DNA of 17,660 nt from Planctomycetaceae bacterium (GTDB taxonomy: Bacteria; Planctomycetota; Planctomycetia; Pirellulales; UBA1268). The position numbers were made by a program, and so were the translations under genes. The notes beneath the pieces are model-generated. The model made no database searches and was not told the origin of the DNA. It worked only from the letters and a program-made list of their open reading frames with translations. The stretch covers positions 1 to 17,660 of the forward strand of contig SXWC01000127.1 of the NCBI GenBank assembly GCA_005789975.1, written 5' to 3'. Positions 8,503 to 16,277 of the stretch are shown here, in pieces; position 1 is the stretch's first letter; each line of letters opens with the position of its first letter.

Positions 8503-8661
8503 CTACTGCGGTGGAACCGGGGAGAGGGGCATGCGCCGCAGGAACAGGTCGAGGGCCATGATCAGGCAGCCCACCGAGAGGGCGACAAACGAGAGCAGGA
8601 GCATCGCCGTGTCGACGTTCATCGGAGCGCGTCGTCGGGGCTGTGTATCGTCGTCGGCCAT
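8503..8661 (-). CDS. 52-residue single-span membrane protein
   Basis: This is a small open frame: MADDDTQPRR, then a basic stretch (RRRAP), one hydrophobic segment at about residues 19-40 (AMLLLSFVALSVGCLIMALD), and a short tail LFLRRMPLSPVPPQ. GGGAGG lies 5 nt before the ATG, one of the best ribosome sites in the window, which decides the start over the internal ATG at codon 14. It sits 36 nt after the coiled-coil gene stop and 25 nt before the mtfA start, consistent with an operon. The product is probably an inner-membrane peptide; the segment could instead be an uncleaved anchor. The family is not recognised. The good Shine-Dalgarno, the tight fit between neighbours and the clean hydrophobic span all argue that it is a real gene. 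Confidence 0.72.
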   Translation of the reverse strand: MADDDTQPRRRAPMNVDTAMLLLSFVALSVGCLIMALDLFLRRMPLSPVPPQ

Positions 8662-8697
8662 CGAAACCTCCCGTCGCTCCCGCGACCAGACATGAAC

Positions 8698-9558
8698 TCA
8701 GGCCTTGAGCCGCGTGGTGACCTTGTCGCCCCGCTGCACGATGCCGCGGGCGTAGGACTTCACGAGTTCCGCCACCGCGTGGTCGGGCATCACCGTCTTC
8801 ACGACGGCCCGACCGATGTAGTCACCGCCCCGATAGACCTCGAGCGTGTGGCCGACCTGCAGCCCGTCGTCGCTGCCGAGCGAGACCTGGATCGCGCTGG
8901 CGGCCACCGCCATCACGTCGCCGTCGAGCGTGGGTACGCGGTCCTTCGGCAGGCTCTCGAGTGTCAGGCCGTTCTGCTGGAGCAGGATCCGGGCATTGGC
9001 GACCTGCTTCTCCAGCTGGGCCTTTCGTTCCCCCGCGATGGCGAGTTGGGCCTGCACCTCGGCCAGCGAGGCGGAGAGCTTGGCCGAGCGATCGACCTGC
9101 GAGTCGACCTTCGCCTGCTGCTCGCTCACCTGGGCGGTGAGTTGCTCCACCTCCTCGGCGACGGCCTTCAACTGCTCGCGGGCGTCTTTCAGTTCGTCAA
9201 GCGCCTTTTGCTGCGCCTCCTCACGATCGGCCTTGGCCGTCTTCAGCTGCGAGAGTTCGTCGTCTTTCTTGATGATGGCCGACTGCAGTCTGGCGACGAC
9301 CTGATCCCGCGACTGCTCCGACTCCGCGACCTTCCGCTGGAGCTCGGTGATGTCCTTGTCGAGCTTCTCGCGCTCGGCCGTCGCCTGCTTGAGCCGGTAG
9401 TCGTATCCGGGAAGTTGGCCCGGCAGGCAGTCCTTCGGATCGCGGTAGACCTCGTCCTTCCAGTTCACGTGCGACATGTAGATGACGCCGGCGAACGTCA
9501 TCAGCACGAGGCTCATGACAAACACCGCGAACACGAAGATCTTGCCGATGACGTTCAT
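8698..9558 (-). CDS. Membrane-anchored coiled-coil protein with MreC-like layout
   Basis: The 286-residue protein has an N-terminal membrane anchor at about residues 6-28 ([20 protein letters not shown]), a long Glu/Lys/Gln-rich coiled coil at about 53-195, and a small C-terminal beta-type domain at about 208-286 with [17 protein letters not shown] and [10 protein letters not shown]. The order anchor, coiled coil, beta domain and the SxGSDDGxxVG motif resemble MreC and other envelope scaffold proteins, but I cannot call it MreC and no mreB or mreD is nearby. GAGGG lies 5 nt before the ATG. It heads a likely operon with the 52-residue membrane protein and mtfA. Most of the protein should lie outside the cytoplasmic membrane. 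The function is unknown. Confidence 0.82.
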   Translation of the reverse strand: MNVIGKIFVFAVFVMSLVLMTFAGVIYMSHVNWKDEVYRDPKDCLPGQLPGYDYRLKQATAEREKLDKDITELQRKVAESEQSRDQVVARLQSAIIKKDDELSQLKTAKADREEAQQKALDELKDAREQLKAVAEEVEQLTAQVSEQQAKVDSQVDRSAKLSASLAEVQAQLAIAGERKAQLEKQVANARILLQQNGLTLESLPKDRVPTLDGDVMAVAASAIQVSLGSDDGLQVGHTLEVYRGGDYIGRAVVKTVMPDHAVAELVKSYARGIVQRGDKVTTRLKA

Positions 9559-9587
9559 GAAATCCCTCGCCGTGGGGCCGCACCGCG

Positions 9588-9609
9588 GGTGGTCGCGACG
9601 CCGACCACC
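9588..9609. promoter_or_regulatory. Perfect 8-bp inverted repeat upstream of the coiled-coil gene
   Basis: GGTGGTCG (9588-9595), a 6-bp spacer and CGACCACC (9602-9609) form a perfect dyad, 29 nt before the ATG of the coiled-coil gene. It could be an operator for a dimeric regulator or a 5'-leader hairpin. No clear -35/-10 pair was found beside it. Confidence 0.5.
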
Positions 9610-9644
9610 GTATTCTCGGCGGCGGCGGCCATGCCGGGCAAGAC

Positions 9645-9672
9645 TCCCGGGGCTTGGCCACGACCCCCGGGA
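9645..9672 (-). terminator. Hairpin terminator candidate after lnt
   Basis: TCCCGGGG (9645-9652) pairs with CCCCGGGA (9665-9672), an 8-bp stem around a 12-nt loop. On the minus strand it lies about 18 nt beyond the lnt stop and is followed by AGTCTTGCC, only a hint of a U-rich tail. It is the best terminator candidate for the M28/lipoyl/lnt operon. Confidence 0.45.
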
Positions 9673-9690
9673 AAGTGATCGGCAGTTGGG

Positions 9691-11454
9691 TCAGGATGGC
9701 TCAAGGGATGATCCGCCCGCCCCTTCGGTCGATGGTCGATCCTTGCCACGCCGCCACGAAACGAGTGATTCGGCCGCTGCGGCCGCCATGATCGCCACGC
9801 ACAGCCCAATCGGCAGGGTTCCCGCCACCAGCCAGGGGCTGGTGCGACCGTCGGGCCCGACGGTCACCCGCAGGGCGGCCGTTGCCCGTCGGGGCCCCCG
9901 GGCCAGGAGACGGCCCGAACCGTCGATGGAGGCCGAGAAGCCGGTGTTGGCCGCCACCACCACGGGAGTGCGGACCTCGACGGCCCGAAACACCGCCGCC
10001 ACGAGGTGCATGTCGAGTTCGCTCGATCCCCAGAACCAACCGTCGTTGGTGAGATTGACGATCAGATCGGGCCGTCGGCCCGCGGCCGCGAGGCCCCGCA
10101 CGAGGGAGCGGAATGCACCGGGAAGGGCGGTCTCGTAACAGATCGTCGGCGCGACCGTGAAGCCGGCGACGTCGACCGCGACCGGTGCCTTTCCCGGCGT
10201 GAGACCTCCGGGCAGGGGCGTGAGCCGGTAGAGCACCGGGAATCGGTCGGCCAGCGGCACGTACTCGCCGAACATCACCGGGTGCATCTTGTCGTAGCAC
10301 GCCAAGGCCACGCCCTCTGGATCGAGAAAGACGGCGGCATTGAAGTTCTCGACCCCCGCGGGCACGTGCGGTGTGACCACCTGCCGATCGAGACCGACGA
10401 GCCAGCACGTGCCGTAGCGCTTCGCGTAGACGGCCAGCGCGTCGCGGCGCTGCCGGCCGAGCAGCTCACGAACGCGGGTTTGCCGCTCTGCACGGGTCGC
10501 TTCGTCGGCACCGGCGGGCTCCAGGCCGAGCATCTGCTCCACGACCGCGTCGTCGAGCGGCTCGTCGGGATGGATCTCGATGAGACCCCACCGCCACATC
10601 GTCTCCGGCCAGACGATGAGGTCCGGTCGGCCCGCATGCTCCGGCGTCGTCAACGCCTCGATCGTGAGGTCGTCATAATGGCGGGCGACATCGGCGGCGG
10701 CGTCGGGATCGTGCTTGAGTTCGGTGTCGATCGAGCCCTGCACGAGCAGCACGTCGAGCCGCCTGCCGGTCACGGCGGGTGCGGAGGCGAGCCGCCAGGA
10801 GCCGTAACCGAGGGCCAGCGCGAGCACGCCCGCCGCGACGGCCACGCTGCCGAGCGCCCCGCGAACACCCCGGCGGATCAACGTCGCGATCGCCGCCGCC
10901 ACCACCATCACGATCCCGCCGACGCCGACCGCGCCCAGGGCGTCGGCGGTCTGGAGGAGCGTGGTCCACCGCCACTGAGTGTGGCCGAGCATCGCGAAGG
11001 TGAAGCCCCCGAGCACCCAGCCCCGCAGTTGCTCGCACGCCATCCACGAAACGGCGGCCGCCGGCAGCAGCGGCCAGCGCCAGCGGCCGACCAGCCGCCG
11101 CGCCGTCCAGACAAAAAGCGGCAGATAGACCGCGAGATAGGCGGAGAGCGCCACCCAGCCGATCGAGGTCGCGGGGTGGGGCAGCCGCAGCCAGTGGATG
11201 GCGAGCAGCCAATGCAGCAGGCCGCCTGCCCAGACCGCACGCCAGGGATGACGGCCCGGCAGTCGTTCGTCCGCCACGATTGCGAGCCAGGGCAGCGGCG
11301 CGAGCCAGGCGAGCAGCCAGAGGTCGGCGGGAGGCTGCACGAGAAACATGGCGACCGCTCCCGAGAGCGCCAGCAGCCAGAGCCGCCGGTTGCCCGACGG
11401 ACCCGTCATCGATTCGGCGTCGGTCTCCGTGTCGTTGCGGATCGTCCGGCTCAC
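9691..11454 (-). CDS. lnt: Apolipoprotein N-acyltransferase
   Basis: Lnt transfers a fatty acid from phospholipid to the N-terminal diacylglyceryl-cysteine of lipoproteins, at the periplasmic face of the inner membrane. The 587-residue protein has about seven hydrophobic spans at residues 25-225, a nitrilase-like (carbon-nitrogen hydrolase) domain at about 230-535, and a last span at 540-565. The catalytic triad is complete: E284 (VWPETM), K389 ([14 protein letters not shown]) and C439 (TICYE). It is longer than the roughly 510 residues of E. coli Lnt, mainly through a charged insert at about 293-335 and N- and C-terminal tails. The GTG start at 11454 overlaps the preceding stop by 4 nt and has GAGG 7 nt upstream. 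The ATG 15 codons later has no good site. Confidence 0.93.
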   Translation of the reverse strand: MSRTIRNDTETDAESMTGPSGNRRLWLLALSGAVAMFLVQPPADLWLLAWLAPLPWLAIVADERLPGRHPWRAVWAGGLLHWLLAIHWLRLPHPATSIGWVALSAYLAVYLPLFVWTARRLVGRWRWPLLPAAAVSWMACEQLRGWVLGGFTFAMLGHTQWRWTTLLQTADALGAVGVGGIVMVVAAAIATLIRRGVRGALGSVAVAAGVLALALGYGSWRLASAPAVTGRRLDVLLVQGSIDTELKHDPDAAADVARHYDDLTIEALTTPEHAGRPDLIVWPETMWRWGLIEIHPDEPLDDAVVEQMLGLEPAGADEATRAERQTRVRELLGRQRRDALAVYAKRYGTCWLVGLDRQVVTPHVPAGVENFNAAVFLDPEGVALACYDKMHPVMFGEYVPLADRFPVLYRLTPLPGGLTPGKAPVAVDVAGFTVAPTICYETALPGAFRSLVRGLAAAGRRPDLIVNLTNDGWFWGSSELDMHLVAAVFRAVEVRTPVVVAANTGFSASIDGSGRLLARGPRRATAALRVTVGPDGRTSPWLVAGTLPIGLCVAIMAAAAAESLVSWRRGKDRPSTEGAGGSSLEPS

Positions 11455-11714
11455 TCGTCCACCTCGAACTCCGCGAGCACCGTCCCCGCCGCGACGAGGT
11501 CGTCCTCCTCGGCGAACAGCGCGACGAGCCGACCCGAGACGGGGGCCTCGAGGTCGATCGTGGCCGCGCCGGCGACGAGCTCGACGACGCGGTCGCCCGC
11601 GAGGACCGTCGCTCCCGTGGGCACCAGCCAGAGCGAGACCGCCAGCGGCGCGGCACCGAGCCCGAGTTCGGGAACCAGAAGCCGTTCGCGCCGCCGCGGC
11701 AGGGAAGGGGTCAT
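11451..11714 (-). CDS. Small lipoyl/biotinyl-domain protein lacking the modified lysine
   Basis: The 87-residue protein consists almost wholly of one biotinyl/lipoyl-type beta domain: VPELGLGAAPLAVSLWL, GATVLAGDRVVEL, then ATIDLEAPVSGRLVAL and a closing VAAGTVLAEFEV. In standard E2 lipoyl domains the hairpin tip carries ETDKAT; here the aligned residues are VAGAAT, so the lipoylated lysine is replaced by Ala at position 50 and the acidic flank is lost too. No lysine occurs anywhere in the protein. The start at 11714 follows the M28 stop by 5 nt; the upstream in-frame ATG at 11816 would overlap that gene deeply. Its stop overlaps the lnt start (GTGA), implying translational coupling. The fold call is good; the function without attachment is unknown. 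Confidence 0.75.
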   Translation of the reverse strand: MTPSLPRRRERLLVPELGLGAAPLAVSLWLVPTGATVLAGDRVVELVAGAATIDLEAPVSGRLVALFAEEDDLVAAGTVLAEFEVDE

Positions 11715-11719
11715 CGGGG

Positions 11720-12664
11720 TCACCGCAGCCCGCGGAGCCACGCGAGCACCACGCTCCCCACCACCTCGAGCGATTCCGCGGCGCAGTTCGCAGGGACGTC
11801 TTCGGTCGTGTGCCACTGCGGGTAGTCGAAATCGATGATGTCGCAGGTGGGGATGCCGCCGATCATCCGCAGCGGCACGTGGTCGTCCTCCACCGTGTAT
11901 TTCGGACGGGGAATGAACTGCCGGGCGCCGATCCGGGCGGCCGTCTCCCAGATGGCATCGACCACCTCGCGGGTCTCGGGCCAGTCGACGCTGTGCTGTT
12001 CCTGCCAGATCGCGAGGTCGCGGTCGGCCACCATGTCGACGATCACACCGCTGCGGTAGGCATGCTTCAGGCGACCGGCGCGACGGTCGGCCGCATACTG
12101 CCGCGCGAAATAGTTCGACCCGAGGCAGTAGGGCTCGCGGGGGGCGACGACATATTCCTCCGCGTCGAAGAGGACGAAGTCAACGCCGACCGGACCGGGA
12201 AGCGTCGGCATCGCGACGGCCAACTCCATGAGCAGGGCGACGCCGCTGGCGCCGTCGTTGGCACCGACGAACCGCCCGCGGGGATCGATCGGATCGCGGT
12301 CCGGAAAGGGCCGGGTGTCGTAGTGCGCGCCGATGAGCACGCGATCGGCACGGTTCGGATGCCAGGTCACGATCAGGTTTTCGACGTGCACGGGCCTGCC
12401 CGTGCGGCGGTCGCGGATCTGGAAAGCCTGCCCGCTCACCGTCGCCCCCGCCTTGCGGAAGTGAGCCGCCAGCACCGCCCGCTGTCGGTCCATCGCCGCC
12501 GAACCGCTGGGCCGCGGCCCCAGTTCGCAGATGGCCTCGAGATGGGCGAAGGCCCGGGCGCCGGAGAAAGCCGGCTCGGCCGCGACGTCACCGACGGCCA
12601 CCCGCGCGGCCACGAGGGCGATGACCAGCGGGCCGAGGCGGTGCATGGCGGTCGGGGGAGGCAT
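11720..12664 (-). CDS. Secreted M28-family glutaminyl-peptide cyclotransferase-like zinc enzyme
   Basis: The 314-residue protein begins with a signal peptide (MPPPTAMHRLGPLVIALVAARVAVG, with possible cleavage near VAA at 27-29), so it acts in the periplasm or outside. It has the M28 zinc core as found in glutaminyl cyclases: GAHYDTRPF (112-120), zinc Asp in GANDGASG (D137), FDAEE (E169/E170), VDMV (D210), EDDHVPL (259-265) and WHTTED with W284-H285, the pair matching the Trp-His site of human glutaminyl cyclase. These enzymes turn N-terminal Gln into pyroglutamate. An aminopeptidase role is the main alternative. The start at 12664 (or ATG 12646) is chosen for the signal peptide. It is first gene of an operon with the lipoyl protein and lnt. 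Confidence 0.82.
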   Translation of the reverse strand: MPPPTAMHRLGPLVIALVAARVAVGDVAAEPAFSGARAFAHLEAICELGPRPSGSAAMDRQRAVLAAHFRKAGATVSGQAFQIRDRRTGRPVHVENLIVTWHPNRADRVLIGAHYDTRPFPDRDPIDPRGRFVGANDGASGVALLMELAVAMPTLPGPVGVDFVLFDAEEYVVAPREPYCLGSNYFARQYAADRRAGRLKHAYRSGVIVDMVADRDLAIWQEQHSVDWPETREVVDAIWETAARIGARQFIPRPKYTVEDDHVPLRMIGGIPTCDIIDFDYPQWHTTEDVPANCAAESLEVVGSVVLAWLRGLR

Positions 12665-12892
12665 GAGACGGCGGCCGGAGCAGGGGCAGGGTCTTCCTCC
12701 GGGCAGTCTACCCAGCGGACGGACGAGCCAGCCATGGCGATCCGCGGGCATGATGGGGTGGAGGGCGTCTTCCCTGCGGTAGCGCTCGAGGCCGACGAGC
12801 GGCGAGGGCGATCTCGCGGGTCGTTTCGCCCGACCGGTGGAGCACCACCGCCGGAGCACCTACACTCCGCGGAGGGTGGAAGAGGTTCCGTG
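12665..12892. promoter_or_regulatory. Divergent intergenic region (M28 gene / TIGR03790-like gene)
   Basis: This 228-bp gap separates two divergent starts and should contain promoters for both. It is GC-rich and shows no convincing -35/-10 pair. AGAGG, 7 nt before the ATG at 12893, is a fair ribosome site for the plus-strand gene. No other gene or repeat was seen in it. Confidence 0.35.
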
Positions 12893-14674
12893 ATGTCCGG
12901 GGTGCCAAACATGCCAGCACGATTCCGTTCCCGCCCCGGGTCTCGGCCTGCGTGGTTCTCGGTCATGCGGCTGCTGTTTGCCATGAGCCTCCCCGCCGCC
13001 GCGACGGCGGCGCGGGCCGGCGGCGGCCCCGAAAACCTGTTCGTGGTGGTCAATCCCGCCAGCGACGCCAGCCTGGCCGTTGCCAACGCCTTCATTGCCG
13101 CCCGTGACGTGCCGCCGATCAACGTCTTCATGCTCCCATGGAAGGACTCCAGGGAGAATACGACCACCGCCCGGTTTCGCAGCGAGCTGCTCATGCCGGT
13201 GCTGCGGGCGATCGACTCGCGCCGGCTCGCGCCGCAGATCGACTGCGTGGTCTGGTCGAGCGACTTCCCCTGGCGGATCGATTTTCAGGACGAACTGCCC
13301 CCCGAGCTCGTCGGCAGGGACCAGTTCCCCTCGGCCTCGCTCACCGGCATGACGATGTTGTACGCCGCGGTGCAGAGCAACTCGCCCGCCTGGCTCGACG
13401 CCGAGAGCAACGACTATTACCGCCCGCTCGGAAACGACAGCGTGCCGCAGACGACCCTCGGCTTCCGCGGCTGGTATGGATGGGGCCAGGATGGCGAGCT
13501 TCTGGAAGCGGGGGGCACCCGCTATCTGCTGTCGGCGATGCTCGGTGTGACCGCCGGTCGCGGCAACACGCCCCGGGAAGTGGCCGCCTATCTCCGGTCG
13601 GCGGCGCGGGCCGATGGCACCAAACCGAAGGGCACCATCTATTTCATGACGAACGGCGATGTGCGGACGACGACACGCTCGAGCGTGTTTCCGGCCACGG
13701 TGAAGGCGCTCGGCAAGCTCGGCGTGAGTGCGGAGATCGTGTCGGGCGTGCTCCCCGCCGACAAGAAGGACGTGGCGGGGCTGATGGTCGGCTCGCCCGA
13801 CTTCGACTGGCGGGCCAGCGGCAGCAGGATCCTGCCCGGCGCGATCTGTGAAAACCTGACCAGCTTCGGGGCGATCTTCACCCCGTCGGCCGGACAGACG
13901 CCGCTCTCGGAGTTTCTCCGCCACGGGGCCGCCGGGTCCAGCGGCACCGTGATCGAGCCCTACTCGATCCAGGCGAAGTTTCCACACGCCGCGATTCAGG
14001 TTCACTACGCCCGGGGGGCGAGTCTTGCGGAGGCGTTCTACCAGTCGGTGCGATCCCCCTACCAGCTGCTGGTCGTCGGCGATCCGCTCTGTCAGCCGTG
14101 GGCTTCGATCCCGACGGTCGAAGTGGTGACCGCCGCCGATGCGCAGCCGCTCCAGCCTGGACAGACACTCTCCGGCACGGTGGAGCTGACGCCTCGGGCC
14201 ACCGTGCCCGGCAACAGCGTGGTCGATCGCTTCGAGCTCTTTGTCGATGGCGTGCGGCTCACGGAGTGCGGCTCCGGCGGCCGGCTCGTGCTCGACTCGA
14301 CGGCGCTGGCCGACGGCCACCATGACGTGCGGGTGGTGGCGATCGAGTCGTCGCCGGTCGAAACACAGGGTCGGATCATCGTGCCGGTGTCGTTTGCCAA
14401 TCACGACCGTTCGATCGAGCTGGCGGTCGAGCCGCTGCAGACGACCCGCAGGGGCACCGTCCGCGTGGCGGTGAAGGGCCGGGGGATCGAGGGGGCGGTG
14501 GTGTTCGCGCTGGGCCGCGTGCTCGGTCGCATCACCGGTGCCGAGTCGTCGATCGAGGTGCCGGCCGAACTGCTCGGTGTGGGCACCGTGATGATCCGGG
14601 CCACCGGTCGCGGCGGCCCCACGCCGGCCGACGGCGTCAACGCGGTTCCCGTGGCGGTCGAAGTAGCCGAGTGA
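12893..14674 (+). CDS. Secreted TIGR03790-like protein with C-terminal Ig-like region
   Basis: The 593-residue protein has a long basic N-region, a hydrophobic segment (about 21-40) and a likely signal cleavage after ARA (42). The core at about 46-405 runs from NLFVVVNPASDASLAVANAF through VWSSDFPWRI, GTIYFMTNGD and TSFGAIFTPSAGQTPLSEFLR to GASLAEAFYQSV and LLVVGDPLCQPW. This fits TIGR03790, an uncharacterised family known mainly from bacteria with exosortase/PEP-CTERM sorting. Residues about 408-593 look like one or two Ig-like beta domains (FELFVDGVRLTE; DGHHDVRVVAIESS). The start at 12893 has AGAGG 7 nt upstream; the open frame running further 5' is antisense to the M28 operon and is rejected. 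No enzymatic activity is established for the family, and I assign none. Confidence 0.78.
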   Translation: MSGVPNMPARFRSRPGSRPAWFSVMRLLFAMSLPAAATAARAGGGPENLFVVVNPASDASLAVANAFIAARDVPPINVFMLPWKDSRENTTTARFRSELLMPVLRAIDSRRLAPQIDCVVWSSDFPWRIDFQDELPPELVGRDQFPSASLTGMTMLYAAVQSNSPAWLDAESNDYYRPLGNDSVPQTTLGFRGWYGWGQDGELLEAGGTRYLLSAMLGVTAGRGNTPREVAAYLRSAARADGTKPKGTIYFMTNGDVRTTTRSSVFPATVKALGKLGVSAEIVSGVLPADKKDVAGLMVGSPDFDWRASGSRILPGAICENLTSFGAIFTPSAGQTPLSEFLRHGAAGSSGTVIEPYSIQAKFPHAAIQVHYARGASLAEAFYQSVRSPYQLLVVGDPLCQPWASIPTVEVVTAADAQPLQPGQTLSGTVELTPRATVPGNSVVDRFELFVDGVRLTECGSGGRLVLDSTALADGHHDVRVVAIESSPVETQGRIIVPVSFANHDRSIELAVEPLQTTRRGTVRVAVKGRGIEGAVVFALGRVLGRITGAESSIEVPAELLGVGTVMIRATGRGGPTPADGVNAVPVAVEVAE

Positions 14675-14731
14675 CGCCGGTGAGCGGTCTCGGCGGAAAG
14701 CCTCCCCGCGGCCTCGGTTCCGGCCGTCGCG
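14675..14731. terminator. Short convergent gap with weak hairpins
   Basis: The 57-bp gap between the TIGR03790-like gene and mqnD contains CGGCC/GGCCG (14709-14713 and 14722-14726) and CGCCG/CGGCG (14675-14679 and 14691-14695), both 5-bp stems. Neither has a T-run; termination here is a weak inference. Confidence 0.25.
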
Positions 14732-15565
14732 TCAGCCGGCGAAGACCTCGAGCCTCCCGCCAGCGAGGCCGAGCAACGCCGCCCGGGCCGAGAGTTCAGC
14801 GAGCGCTCGTGCGCCCGTGGGGCCCAGGTCGATCGTCCAGTCGTTGACATACAGATCGACATGCTGCATGAGCACGCGATCGTCGAACTCCTGCGCATGC
14901 CGACGCATCGTCGGCAGGGTGGCATGGCGATCACGAACCGCGAGCGTGAGCGAGTCGTGGATCACCCGCTGCACCGTGGCGATCGTCTCGAGCGGAAGCC
15001 GGCGGCTGGCCAGGATGCCGCCGAGCGGCAGAGGACAGGCGGTCGCCGCCTCCCAACGGCCGCCGAGGTCTTCGACGAGTGCGAGGCCGTGCGCCTGCCA
15101 GGTGAAGCGTCCTTCGTGGATGCAGACGCCGAAGTCGGCCGTGCGGGCCTCGAGACGCGGCATGATCTCGGAGAAGACGACGTGCTCGACGCGGGTGCTC
15201 TGCGGGTGGAAAAGGTCGAAGAGCAGGGCGGCCGTGGTGTGCCGGCCGGGGCAGAGCGTGAGTTGGCCGGCGTCGGTCGGTCGCGCGGCGCTCTCGGCCG
15301 CGAGCAGCAGCGGACCGACGCCAAAACCGAGGGCCGAGCCACTCGGCAGCACCACCACGTCGTCGGCGGCCAGGAGGGCGGCATGAAAGCTCGCCTTGCA
15401 GACGTCGAAGCCCCCGGCGAGCAGCCGCTCGTTGAGTGTTTCCACGTCGAGCAGTTCGACCTGAAAATCCAGCCCCCTCCAATCCACCGCCCGCGTGAGC
15501 AGGCCGTGGAAGGCGAACGTGTCGTTGGGGCAGGTGGAGATGCCCAGCCGAATGGCCTGCGTCAT
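14732..15565 (-). CDS. mqnD: 1,4-dihydroxy-6-naphthoate synthase MqnD
   Basis: MqnD converts cyclic de-hypoxanthine futalosine to 1,4-dihydroxy-6-naphthoate in the futalosine route to menaquinone, in the cytosol. The 277-residue protein has the family signatures ISTCPNDTFAFHGLL (9-23), KASFHAAL (57-64), GFGVGPLLL (80-88), a conserved His in VCIHEGRFTW (H150, the probable catalytic base region), LVEDLGGRWE and CPLPLGGI (177-184). Length is typical. The ATG overlaps the mqnB stop by 4 nt (ATGA), and GGAGG lies 6 nt upstream inside the mqnB end, so the two are translationally coupled. Other pathway genes (mqnA, mqnC, mqnE) are not in the window. MqnA is the closest alternative but fits the PLPLGGI and CPND motifs less well. 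Confidence 0.9.
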   Translation of the reverse strand: MTQAIRLGISTCPNDTFAFHGLLTRAVDWRGLDFQVELLDVETLNERLLAGGFDVCKASFHAALLAADDVVVLPSGSALGFGVGPLLLAAESAARPTDAGQLTLCPGRHTTAALLFDLFHPQSTRVEHVVFSEIMPRLEARTADFGVCIHEGRFTWQAHGLALVEDLGGRWEAATACPLPLGGILASRRLPLETIATVQRVIHDSLTLAVRDRHATLPTMRRHAQEFDDRVLMQHVDLYVNDWTIDLGPTGARALAELSARAALLGLAGGRLEVFAG

Positions 15566-16224
15566 GACCGGCCTCCGAGGAGCACGACGGCGAGTGCGGC
15601 GGCCGCCCGGCAGGCTTCGACACGCTTCCAGCCGGACGTGTCACGATCGCCGGCCGTGTTGGAGATGCCGCGGACGATGCCCAGCGGCACCCCGCCGAGC
15701 CGGCAGGCCGCCGCCACCGCGAAGCCCTCCATGTCTTCGGCCTCCGCCTCGGGATGGAGTCGCAGCCGCGACCGCACGTCGTCGCCGGCCGCTGCTGCCG
15801 AGCAGGCGGAGAGCAGGAGACCGGCCCGCGCCGCCGCTGCCGGAAGGGTGCCCATCGTGCAGGCGAGGGAATCCCCGATGCGCGTCGTCGGATCGAGTCC
15901 GTCACCGGGCCACTGCGGCCAGCCCATCGCCTCGGCGGACGTGAACGCAGCGCCCGAGCCCGCGCCGACACCGTGGCAGGCCACCCGCTCGAACGCGTAC
16001 GCCTGCCCGATGGCGAGTCGCTCGGTGAACCGGCCGGCGATCCCGACGAGCAGAACACCCGCCGGCCGATGCTCGGCAATCAGCCGGGCGGTGCGGGCGG
16101 CCGCCACCACCGGGCCGAATCCGCAGAGTTCAACGCGGAGTGATGAGCCGCATCCGGACGCCACCACGGGCTCGATCGAGCCACGCTCCAGTTCGGTGGG
16201 CACGAGAATGAGGGGCTGCCGCAT
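15562..16224 (-). CDS. mqnB: Futalosine hydrolase MqnB
   Basis: This 220-residue protein is a nucleoside-phosphorylase-fold hydrolase that removes hypoxanthine from futalosine (or adenine from aminofutalosine) to give dehypoxanthine futalosine for menaquinone synthesis. Visible signatures are ILVPTELE at the N-terminus, GFGPVVAA (35-42), LLVGIAGRF (58-66), AEDMEGFAVA (162-171) with the substrate-binding Met-Glu, and RGISNTAGDRD (185-195), typical of MqnB and related MTAN enzymes. The adjacent mqnD makes MqnB more likely than a generic MTAN. The ATG at 16224 has no Shine-Dalgarno; a perfect inverted repeat begins 3 nt upstream. Confidence 0.9.
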   Translation of the reverse strand: MRQPLILVPTELERGSIEPVVASGCGSSLRVELCGFGPVVAAARTARLIAEHRPAGVLLVGIAGRFTERLAIGQAYAFERVACHGVGAGSGAAFTSAEAMGWPQWPGDGLDPTTRIGDSLACTMGTLPAAAARAGLLLSACSAAAAGDDVRSRLRLHPEAEAEDMEGFAVAAACRLGGVPLGIVRGISNTAGDRDTSGWKRVEACRAAAALAVVLLGGRS

Positions 16225-16227
16225 GCC

Positions 16228-16251
16228 GACCGAACACGGATCGGTTCGGTC
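16228..16251. promoter_or_regulatory. Perfect 8-bp inverted repeat at the mqnB leader
   Basis: GACCGAAC (16228-16235), an 8-nt spacer and GTTCGGTC (16244-16251) form a perfect dyad ending 3 nt before the mqnB ATG, where a ribosome site would be expected. It may be an operator or an RNA hairpin controlling access to the start. Confidence 0.55.
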
Positions 16252-16277
16252 TCCGTCGGGGGTTGTGTTGCCAAAAC

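Noticed and set aside
8197..9678. 493-codon plus-strand frame opposite mtfA and the coiled-coil gene
   Set aside because: It covers three better-supported minus-strand genes; its Leu/Arg/Gly-rich segment mirrors the coiled coil on the other strand.
11715..11816. 34-codon upstream extension of the lipoyl-domain gene
   Set aside because: It would overlap the M28 coding end by about 100 bp and is Arg/Gly-rich; the ATG at 11714 starts directly before the conserved fold.
10006..11838. 610-codon plus-strand frame opposite lnt
   Set aside because: lnt has a complete catalytic triad and membrane spans on the minus strand; this frame is low-complexity.
11348..12892. In-frame 5' extension of the TIGR03790-like gene
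   Set aside because: It runs antisense to lnt, the lipoyl gene and the M28 gene, all with recognisable motifs; the ATG at 12893 has a ribosome site and precedes a signal peptide.
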